The position numbers and the translations under genes are program-made. This document shows, piece by piece, positions 23,705-29,492 of a stretch of 29,492 nt of DNA. The DNA lies in the NCBI GenBank assembly GCA_003150395.1, contig QAMI01000006.1, positions 1 to 29,492 on the forward strand, read 5' to 3'. How positions within the stretch are numbered: the first letter of the stretch is position 1; every line of letters begins with the position of its first letter. This DNA comes from Candidatus Gastranaerophilales bacterium (GTDB taxonomy: Bacteria > Cyanobacteriota > Vampirovibrionia > Gastranaerophilales > Gastranaerophilaceae). The notes beneath the pieces are model-generated. The model saw nothing but the letters and a program-made list of their open reading frames with translations. It ran no database searches and was not told the DNA's origin.

Positions 23705-25124
23705 AGCAATTTATGCTGATATCTATATCAGATTATCAAGTAAATCGCAAGAAGACGGCATGTCAAAAGAAACGCAAGAAAAGGAATGTCGTAAATATTG
23801 CGAAGAAAATGGAATTATTGTGAGAAATGTCTATTATGAAAATAAAAGTGCTATGACACCATACAATAGACCTGTTTTTTATGAAATGGTAGCAAAACAA
23901 CAATCAAAAGATCGTGCAGATATAATTGTTTCTTTTTGTATTAATCGCTTAACAAGAAATCAAGTTGATTTTTATCCAATTAGAGCTCTTGTTGATGAAT
24001 ACAACACAAAAATAATTTTCGTTAAAGAGCGTATGGTTATTGAAAAGCCTTTCAAAGCTCATGAAAAGTTTTTGACGAGCATAATAATAGCAAGTGCCGA
24101 ATTTGAGGTTAATCATCTTAATGAAATACGCAAAAATGGTTTGATAGCAAGGGCAAAAACTGGTCAAAGGCCAAGCAAACTGCCTTACGGTTATGACACA
24201 TATAAAAATCGTATTGTTATCGTTCCAAAAGAAGCGGAGTTAGTTAAAAAAGCATTTGAATTATATGCAACAGGCAAATATTCTTTAAAAACACTTGCAG
24301 ATGAGTTATTTAAACTGGGTTACAGGTATAAAGGGCAGAGAAATAAAAAAATTCCAAGGTCAACTTTATCTCCAATGCTTAAAAACCTCTTTTACACTGG
24401 TTATTATACCTACCCTAACGTTGAAAAACCGATAAAAGGTAAGTATAAGCCCATAATCAGTAAAGATTTATATGATAAAGTTCAAGAAATACTTAAAATA
24501 TCGGGATATGAAAAACTCCGAAAACATAATTTTTTATATTCAAACCTCATAACATTACAAGAAACAGGTAAAATTATGACAGGCGAAATCAAAAAAGATA
24601 AATATATCTATTATACAGCCTTTGATGATGACGGAATAAGGCATTCAATTAATGAAACGGTTATTACAGAATCTGTTTTAAACTATTTCAAGGAAATTCG
24701 GCTTAATCTTATCCCGAAAGAAATTGTTAATGAAGTTTTGAAGGAAGAACTTAAACCATTAAAACAAAAATATGCCAACCTCAAACGTGATGTAAGCCGT
24801 AAATATCATTCTGAACTACGTTTAAACGACTTTATTCAATCAAAAAATATTGATGATGACGATTTCATTAATGATAGTCAGGCAGATATTGAAAAAGCTT
24901 ACAGTAACCTACCTGAAAGGATTACTTATACTGCACAACAAATCAAAACTTTGACTTCAAAATGTCAAGATTTAATGGAAAAACGACTTTACGACGCTTA
25001 TATTTACCTTGATACAGAAAATCAAAGAAAAATTATTGAACTTGTCAAAAACAAGCTTGAACTTCAGGAGAAAAAAGTAAAATTAACCTTTAAACCCGCT
25101 TTTCGTAAAATACGAAAGCGTTAA
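23688..25124 (+). CDS. Large serine recombinase 1, lacking zinc-ribbon cysteines
   Basis: The product has 478 residues. The N-terminal resolvase domain (about 1-150) carries the catalytic serine in YIRLSSKSQ (S17), then INRLTRNQVDF. The recombinase domain follows (KLPYGYDTYKNR; KKAFELYATGKYSLKTLADELF; TLSPMLKNLFYTGYY). At about 270-320, where its neighbour has a CxxC zinc ribbon, all cysteines are absent although the flanking HNFLYSNL and YIYYTA remain recognisable. A C-terminal coiled-coil-like region follows. The protein contains no tryptophan. ATG 23688 with GAGGAGG was chosen over the longer in-frame start at 23625. It overlaps the ATPase gene by 17 bases, making one transcription unit. 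Tandem serine recombinases resemble CcrA/CcrB and should act together. Confidence 0.85.
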   Translation: MKKLLKAIYADIYIRLSSKSQEDGMSKETQEKECRKYCEENGIIVRNVYYENKSAMTPYNRPVFYEMVAKQQSKDRADIIVSFCINRLTRNQVDFYPIRALVDEYNTKIIFVKERMVIEKPFKAHEKFLTSIIIASAEFEVNHLNEIRKNGLIARAKTGQRPSKLPYGYDTYKNRIVIVPKEAELVKKAFELYATGKYSLKTLADELFKLGYRYKGQRNKKIPRSTLSPMLKNLFYTGYYTYPNVEKPIKGKYKPIISKDLYDKVQEILKISGYEKLRKHNFLYSNLITLQETGKIMTGEIKKDKYIYYTAFDDDGIRHSINETVITESVLNYFKEIRLNLIPKEIVNEVLKEELKPLKQKYANLKRDVSRKYHSELRLNDFIQSKNIDDDDFINDSQADIEKAYSNLPERITYTAQQIKTLTSKCQDLMEKRLYDAYIYLDTENQRKIIELVKNKLELQEKKVKLTFKPAFRKIRKR

Positions 25125-25164
25125 TTTCCTTTCATAAATTTAGATTATTATATCTGAACTTATT

Positions 25165-25190
25165 AACCCGTACATAAAAATGTACGGGTT
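25165..25190 (+). terminator. Intrinsic terminator after recombinase 1
   Basis: AACCCGTACA (25165-25174) pairs with TGTACGGGTT (25181-25190) around TAAAAA, followed by TTCTTTT. Confidence 0.85.
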
Positions 25191-25471
25191 TTCTTTTACA
25201 AAATTTTGAAGCTATAGTTTTTGTAAAATTTTATAAATTCCTAATATATAATTTAATATCTCTGTATGACTTTGAACGCTTGAAATTCCCCGAAATATTG
25301 TCGGGAAGTCGTACGGAATCCTTACTGTCTTGTTTGCTCGCATTAAACGGGTCTACAGCTTACTTCACGCCTGCTCAACGCAGCCGAGCGTAAGCTTTCG
25401 CCCTCTGCTCGCAAACGCTTTACTTTTTTGCAAAATGAGTAAAAATAAAAACAAAGAAGTTCAGAAATTTT
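25191..25471. other. Intergenic region with a GC-richer patch between the recombinases
   Basis: The left half is AT-rich with a CCCGA/TCGGG stem near 25290. About 25310-25430 is noticeably richer in G and C, with GCTTAC/GTAAGC inverted repeats and two copies of GCTCGCA. No open reading frame with a ribosome binding site and no RNA family is recognisable. It could hold recombinase-binding sites, a replication origin or a relic of inserted DNA. Confidence 0.4.
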
Positions 25472-25484
25472 AAGGAGTTCAGAT

Positions 25485-27107
25485 ATGGATCACAAAAAAG
25501 TTGTTATTTATGCACGTGTTTCAAGCAGAGAACAAGAGCGTGAAGGATTTTCTATTCCCGCACAGTTAAAATTACTCAAAGAATATGCACTCAAAAACGG
25601 TTTTCAAATCGTTCAGGAGTATTCAGATGCAGAAACAGCCAAAAAGGCAGGCAGAACAAATTATAATGCTATGCTTGAATATCTCAAAGCAAATCCAGAG
25701 GTTAAAACTGTCCTTGTCGAAAAGACCGACAGACTTTACCGTAACTTCAAGGACTATGTTACTCTTGAAGATTACGACCTTGAAGTCCACCTTGTGAAAG
25801 AGGGTAGTATCATTAGCAAAAACTCTAAATCTCATGACAAGTTCATACATGGGATTAAGGTGCTTATGGCAAAAAATTACATTGACAACCTCTCCGAAGA
25901 GATTTCAAAAGGATTACATGAGGGGCTTGAACAGGGTTACTGGCCATTTCAACCGCCTTACGGGTATCTTAGAGGAGCAAAAAAGAGTTTAATCATTGAT
26001 AAATCAAGAATTTTATTTGTCCGCAGGGCTTTTGAACTCTTTGCAACAGGAAAATACTCACTTAGAAAGCTAGCTGAACAGCTTTTTATAGATGGTTACT
26101 ATTACAAAGGTGAAAGACCAAAGATTACTCAATCTGTTCTTGAAGCAATGCTCAAAAACGTGATTTATGTAGGACAAATGAACTGTAACGGAATAATTTA
26201 TCAGGGAAAACATCCGCCTTTAGTATCTCGTGATATTTTTGATAAAGCTCAATTAGCCTTTTTAAAGGTCGATAAGTCCAAAGTACGTAAAAACTTTGAT
26301 TTTCTGTATCCAGGAATTGTTAAATGCGGAGTTTGCGGATACTCTTTCTGTGGTGAAAGACAGAAAAAACGTAATATCTACTATCGCTGTTCTCATTTTG
26401 ACAGAAGTTGTCCTAATACAGCATATATTTCAGAGAAACAGCTTACTCAATCATTTAGAATGCATTTAAAAAGAATAGGTTTAGACAAAGATTTGTATGA
26501 ACTCGTAAAATACTCCCTTAAAGAATGCCTTGGAGATGAACAAGAGTATCATAAAAGTGAAGTAGAAAGAATTAATTCTGAAACAGAACAATGCAAAGAA
26601 ATTTTGAAAAAGATGTATCTTGATCAAGTTAACGGTGTACTTGATTATGCTATGTGGGTTAATTTAAAAAACGAATATGAGGTAAAATTAAGCAGGTTAA
26701 ATGCTGAACTTCAAAGACACACTATAGCTAATACAAATTTCCTAGATACAGGGCTGAAAATCCTTGATTTATGCAGTAAAGCGAGCTTACCAGCCACTGA
26801 ACTTTCAGAAAATGAGGTCGCCCAAATTGTCAGGGCTACATATTTGAATGTAACAAAGGATAAAAAGGTCAAAATGGTCTTTAAAGAACCGTTTGCGACT
26901 ATTGAAAAGCTCATAAAATTTGCTAAAAAAGAGATTGCAGAAATCGGATTGTCTGAATTCAAGTCTGCAATAATTTCTTCAAAGGATAAATGTATTGAAA
27001 GCATTAAAAAAGAGCCCGAAGGCTCTGATTTTAATGGTTCTATTTGTTTTAAATGGTGGAGGTTGACGTACAGCTTGAAACTCACAAATTGCCAAAGCAT
27101 GGCATAG
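25485..27107 (+). CDS. Large serine recombinase 2, gene runs through the attachment site
   Basis: The product has 540 residues and a complete large serine recombinase layout: resolvase domain with catalytic YARVSS (S13) and DRLYRNFKDY; recombinase domain (PPYGYLRGAKK; RRAFELFATGKYSLRKLAEQLF); zinc ribbon (CGVCGYSFCGE, then YRCSHFDRSCPN); and a coiled-coil region. It should catalyse integration and excision, forming a Ser-DNA link. AAGGAG at 25472-25477 supports ATG 25485. The last 36 codons lie in and beyond the 67-bp att repeat: after CIESIKK the residues are encoded by the terminator and tRNA-end sequence (PEGSDFNGSICFKWWRLTY), and the last 13 codons come from sequence across the junction. 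The C-terminus should therefore change upon excision. Confidence 0.92.
   Translation: MDHKKVVIYARVSSREQEREGFSIPAQLKLLKEYALKNGFQIVQEYSDAETAKKAGRTNYNAMLEYLKANPEVKTVLVEKTDRLYRNFKDYVTLEDYDLEVHLVKEGSIISKNSKSHDKFIHGIKVLMAKNYIDNLSEEISKGLHEGLEQGYWPFQPPYGYLRGAKKSLIIDKSRILFVRRAFELFATGKYSLRKLAEQLFIDGYYYKGERPKITQSVLEAMLKNVIYVGQMNCNGIIYQGKHPPLVSRDIFDKAQLAFLKVDKSKVRKNFDFLYPGIVKCGVCGYSFCGERQKKRNIYYRCSHFDRSCPNTAYISEKQLTQSFRMHLKRIGLDKDLYELVKYSLKECLGDEQEYHKSEVERINSETEQCKEILKKMYLDQVNGVLDYAMWVNLKNEYEVKLSRLNAELQRHTIANTNFLDTGLKILDLCSKASLPATELSENEVAQIVRATYLNVTKDKKVKMVFKEPFATIEKLIKFAKKEIAEIGLSEFKSAIISSKDKCIESIKKEPEGSDFNGSICFKWWRLTYSLKLTNCQSMA
27001..27067. repeat. Middle attachment-site repeat (copy B, 67 bp)
   Basis: This is identical to 9122-9188. 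It lies inside the 3' end of recombinase 2 and includes the UUCG-loop terminator (27011-27026) and the tRNA-Ala 3' end string (27054-27064). To its right comes a left arm homologous to the one after copy A, so it serves as the right end of element 1 and the left end of element 2. Confidence 0.85.
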
Positions 27108-27257
27108 TGTAGGTTTTGAGCCAATTAAAATTCTAAAAAATATTAGTTAATATTTTTGTGGAATTTTTGAAAATTTTTGTTTTTGCTTATAATTCTCATT
27201 ATTACTGCATTTAAGCCATATTTTGCAAAATCAGTAAAATTTGAGATAATAGTTTCA

Positions 27258-27275
27258 GTCGGGTTAAAACCCGAC
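27258..27275 (+). terminator. Hairpin terminator downstream of recombinase 2
   Basis: GTCGGGTT (27258-27265) pairs with AACCCGAC (27268-27275), followed by CTATTTTCTATCATTTTTT. The remainder of the 27108-27404 gap is AT-rich and shows no gene or other recognisable element. Confidence 0.6.
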
Positions 27276-27404
27276 CTATTTTCTATCATTTTTTATGAAA
27301 CTTAATAAAGAATCTATCAAACATTAATATTGTGTAACAAATACGCAAATTTAAACTTTTAGATTACTTTATATAAATAAGTAGAAGTTAGGATATATTG
27401 ATCC

Positions 27405-29162
27405 ATGATAATTATTAATCAAAATCCACTATATAATTACCCCAATGCAAACTTTAAATCTCAAAGTTCTTTGCATAAAATTCCACAAACTGATACTATT
27501 ACACTAAACAATAAAAAAGAAAAAACTTCTAATAGAAATATTGCTTTAGTATCAGCTGCAACAGCTTTGCTTGGAGCAGGACTTGTATATTTTACTAAAG
27601 GCAAAATAAAACCTAAAAAATCAACTATAGAAAAGACAAAAGCAAACGAGATAATAAAAGAAACAATTGAATCTTTTAAAACAAAAGGTAAGTTTGATAA
27701 AGACAAGGCATTGCTTAATAACGGAACACCTTTTACAGGCGAACTAACACATACAACAAACGACGGCAGCCAAATTGTAATGAAGTATCAAAATGGCATT
27801 CTTCAATCATCTAAGAAGATCAAAGATAAACAAGAGATCTATTCTAAGTTATACACAAAACATACAGACGGTAACAACTATGTTACCATAACAAAAAATG
27901 GCAATACTGAATGCATTAACATAACTGAAAACATAAATCTTGTTAAAGATGATCAATCAAAATTAAAAGAATTATTAGAAAATAATGAAAATTTAACAAG
28001 TGAAGAGTTCCTTAAACAAGCCGACAATATCAAATATAAAAACAAAAAGCAAAAAGAAGAAATAGAAGGAATTGCAGGTGCAAAAAAATATTTTGAAGAC
28101 GAAGCAAATGAATTAAAAAAACAAAAAGAAGCAATCGAAATAAGTAATTATAATAATGAACAGTGGCTTAGAGGGAAACATTTGGAAAAAGAAAGTGAAT
28201 ATTCTGATTGGTGGTTAAAAGAGCTTGAAATAAAGGAACGCCCTGCCCTTGAAGCCCGCAAGAAAAAAATTGAACAAATTGATAAAGAAATAAAAGCCGA
28301 ACTAGAAAAATTTTATGAAGAAAACAGAAACAATCTTCCTTCATACGAAGAAAGATTAAAACTCATAGGCACAGATGTTGAAACAGAGTATGGGAGGACT
28401 TATATAGATTCACTGAATTTAATGAGAAGAACTGCTAAAGACGATGAATTTTTCCTCAAATATATATTACCTGAGCCTAAAAAAATAACAGATTTGCGTT
28501 TTAAACGAGCTTTATTAGAAATGACACCTGATGAACGTTATTTTTATGATGAAGCAGTAAAACAATTAAAAGCAAGAAATATAAAATTTGACGAATATGA
28601 GCTTACAATGTTTGATTCAGATACTCTTAAATCTATTGCAAAAGGGAAATTTTCAGACTACGGCTATGTACTGGAACACCATCATGCATATCAAGTTAAC
28701 GGTATTCTAAGATACGGAAGCGGCAGAAAAGACACTCTTACTGCTATTCTAGATGAAGGATTCAGAACTGTAGCACCTCTTGAACAAGAAAAGGTCGTAT
28801 ATAGAGCTGTTTGTGGAAGTTCAGAGGATGGCAGTATAAACTTTATAAACAAACTTGTAGATTCAAAAATCGGAGATACATTTATAGACAAAGGATATTC
28901 TTATTCATCTTTCTATAAAGGGGCTGCACAATCCTGTAATGGCTCCTGGGATATTGGCACACCTGAAATAAAAATGACAATTCATGTTCCTAAAGGCGCA
29001 AGAGTTTCTAACGGCATTAACAGAACCAAACAAACAGAAATGTTGTTCCCAAGAAATTCTAAGTTCAGAATTGTAAGCAAAGAGAAAAGAGAAAAAGTTC
29101 ACGACTGGGAAAAAAACTGGAACGACGTCTGGGACATAACAGTTGAATATGTTGTACCTTAA
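27405..29162 (+). CDS. Large protein with C-terminal ADP-ribosyltransferase toxin domain
   Basis: The product has 585 residues. The N-terminus has an NANFKSQS stretch and one membrane helix (NIALVSAATALLGAGLVYF, about 46-64). Residues 70-180 contain a small beta region (GTPFTGELTHTTNDGSQIVM), and 180-320 are highly charged coiled coil (KKQKEEIEGIAG; KELEIKERPALEARKKKIEQ). The C-terminal 130 residues fit the R-S-E class of ADP-ribosyltransferases: R467 in VVYRAV, SYSSF (S499-S502), and Q543-T544-E545 in QTEMLFPRNSKFRIV, followed by WDITVEYV. QxE rather than ExE is found in C3-like enzymes that modify Asn rather than Arg. The target and route of delivery are unknown. AGGA precedes ATG 27405 at rather long spacing. 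It is the only gene of element 2. Confidence 0.75.
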   Translation: MIIINQNPLYNYPNANFKSQSSLHKIPQTDTITLNNKKEKTSNRNIALVSAATALLGAGLVYFTKGKIKPKKSTIEKTKANEIIKETIESFKTKGKFDKDKALLNNGTPFTGELTHTTNDGSQIVMKYQNGILQSSKKIKDKQEIYSKLYTKHTDGNNYVTITKNGNTECINITENINLVKDDQSKLKELLENNENLTSEEFLKQADNIKYKNKKQKEEIEGIAGAKKYFEDEANELKKQKEAIEISNYNNEQWLRGKHLEKESEYSDWWLKELEIKERPALEARKKKIEQIDKEIKAELEKFYEENRNNLPSYEERLKLIGTDVETEYGRTYIDSLNLMRRTAKDDEFFLKYILPEPKKITDLRFKRALLEMTPDERYFYDEAVKQLKARNIKFDEYELTMFDSDTLKSIAKGKFSDYGYVLEHHHAYQVNGILRYGSGRKDTLTAILDEGFRTVAPLEQEKVVYRAVCGSSEDGSINFINKLVDSKIGDTFIDKGYSYSSFYKGAAQSCNGSWDIGTPEIKMTIHVPKGARVSNGINRTKQTEMLFPRNSKFRIVSKEKREKVHDWEKNWNDVWDITVEYVVP

Positions 29163-29256
29163 AAGAAAATAACCCTGGCGACTATGCCGAAAGAAAAGTC
29201 TGTAGTATATTAACAAATAATTTTTCCGCCCAACAATTTCCCCAAAACACTAAAAA

Positions 29257-29272
29257 AGCACCCTAAGGTGCT
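29257..29272 (-). terminator. Terminator of tRNA-Ala
   Basis: AGCACC and GGTGCT flank CTAA. Reading leftward from the tRNA, the hairpin is followed by TTTTTTAG. It also lies about 95 bases past the end of the rightward ADP-ribosyltransferase gene and may act on both strands. Its sequence differs from the AGAGCC/GGCTCT terminator in att copies A and B. Confidence 0.8.
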
Positions 29273-29278
29273 ATTTTC

Positions 29279-29310
29279 AATGGTTCTATTTGTTTGAAAT
29301 GGTGGAGGTT
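29279..29310. repeat. Right attachment-site repeat (copy C, 32 bp) at the tRNA 3' end
   Basis: AATGGTTCTATTTG, then TTTGAAATGGTGGAGGTT: 31 of 32 bases match 9154-9185 and 27033-27064. The last 11 bases are the tRNA-Ala acceptor 3' strand with CCA. To its right is the intact tRNA body, so this is the host-side junction. Confidence 0.75.
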
Positions 29311-29375
29311 AGGAGATTCGAACTCCTGACCCCCTGCGTGCAAAGCAGGTGCTCTACCAGCTGAGCTAAACCCCC
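29300..29375 (-). tRNA. tRNA-Ala (anticodon TGC)
   Basis: This 76-nt cloverleaf includes an encoded CCA. Acceptor GGGGGTT pairs with AACCTCC and contains the G3-U70 wobble that identifies alanine tRNAs. The D arm is GCTCAGCTGGTAGAGC, the anticodon arm is CCTGC-TTTGCAC-GCAGG with anticodon TGC at 29340-29342, and the T arm is AGGAG-TTCGAAT-CTCCT. It is transcribed leftward, with its 3' end forming the island's integration site. Confidence 0.97.
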
Positions 29376-29408
29376 ACGAGTTCTATTTATTTACTTGTCA
29401 CAATATTT

Positions 29409-29436
29409 ATTTTACATGCTGATTTTTTTTTGTAAA
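29409..29436 (-). promoter_or_regulatory. Promoter of tRNA-Ala
   Basis: On the minus strand TTTACA (complement of 29431-29436), a 16-base spacer and TAAAAT (complement of 29409-29414) stand about 33 bases before the tRNA 5' end. Confidence 0.5.
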
Positions 29437-29492
29437 GTCCCTTTTTTAATTTTTGTTATTTTTTATCTCTTTTTAACTTTATATGTTAGTAT

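Larger units (their letters stand above)
9122..27067. mobile_element. Integrative element 1, SCC-like organisation, at tRNA-Ala
   Basis: The element is bounded by a perfect 67-bp direct repeat (9122-9188 and 27001-27067) that contains the last 11 bases of the tRNA-Ala gene plus downstream sequence with a terminator. Its right end carries a DUF927-like ATPase gene and two tandem large serine recombinases, the gene order of the staphylococcal SCC mobility module (cch, ccrA, ccrB). The left two thirds hold accessory cargo. One repeat-to-repeat unit is 17,879 bp. The direct boundaries are seen in the sequence; excision and mobility are inferred. Confidence 0.75.
27033..29310. mobile_element. Element 2, mini-element without recombinase
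   Basis: This is the interval between att copy B and copy C (32-bp shared core, 31 matches). Its left arm (27068-27107) resembles that of element 1, and its right end abuts the intact tRNA-Ala. The only gene is the ADP-ribosyltransferase-domain protein. Mobilisation would require recombinases in trans, from element 1 or elsewhere. The boundaries follow from the repeats; mobility is inferred. Confidence 0.55.

Noticed and set aside
25260..25440. An RNA gene in the GC-richer patch
   Set aside because: No recognisable RNA family, promoter or terminator brackets it; kept only as an unexplained region.
9122..29310. Transposase, insertion sequence or CRISPR array in the island
   Set aside because: No DDE or HUH transposase motif, no terminal inverted repeats of IS type and no regularly spaced repeats were seen; the only recombinases are the two serine enzymes.
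1..29492. Genome-wide use of TGA as tryptophan
   Set aside because: Several apparently normal genes end at TGA (1316, 14376, 16308, 16900) with other signals or genes directly after, and TGG is used freely. Only the 21.3-22.5 kb genes suggest recoding.

Overview
The window is AT-rich bacterial DNA, most likely from a gut member of the Gastranaerophilales (Vampirovibrionia/Melainabacteria). This rests on base composition, strong AAGGAG-type ribosome binding sites, and an N-terminal NFKS-plus-membrane-helix layout in the last gene that I associate with that group. It is an inference from style, not a marker-gene placement.

Backbone, 1-9121: a glycan locus edge (a poly-C tract, a possible glycosyltransferase tail and a DUF4422 glycosyltransferase), a DUF2971 protein, glucose-6-phosphate isomerase, and a two-gene DNA-repair unit. 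That unit pairs an EndoQ-like PHP nuclease fused to a UvrD-type helicase with a Pif1-like helicase. At the far right is tRNA-Ala(TGC), read leftward (29300-29375).

Island, 9122-29310: everything between the Pif1-like gene and the tRNA looks like integrated DNA. A 67-bp sequence at 9122-9188 recurs perfectly at 27001-27067, and its 32-bp tRNA-3'-end part recurs with one mismatch at 29279-29310. This gives two elements in tandem at the tRNA-Ala 3' end. Element 1 (about 17.9 kb) carries cargo on the left: a secreted protein, an M15 peptidase, DUF2188, a Fic protein, an HrgA-like protein, a DUF3800 pair, a two-gene membrane pair, a MerR regulator, and an LppM/TPR lipoprotein operon. On the right is a mobility module: a DUF927-like ATPase followed by two large serine recombinases, an order recalling cch-ccrA-ccrB of staphylococcal SCC elements. 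Element 2 (about 2.2 kb) has no recombinase and carries one large protein with a C-terminal ADP-ribosyltransferase domain.

Four points deserve most attention. The tandem att structure has the last recombinase gene reading through the attachment site, so its C-terminal tail should change on integration. The DUF927-like gene and a small upstream ORF are interrupted only by TGA codons, which means recoding or decay. The first recombinase has lost its zinc-ribbon cysteines. An intergenic transcript at about 14176-14372 has its own consensus promoter and terminator.
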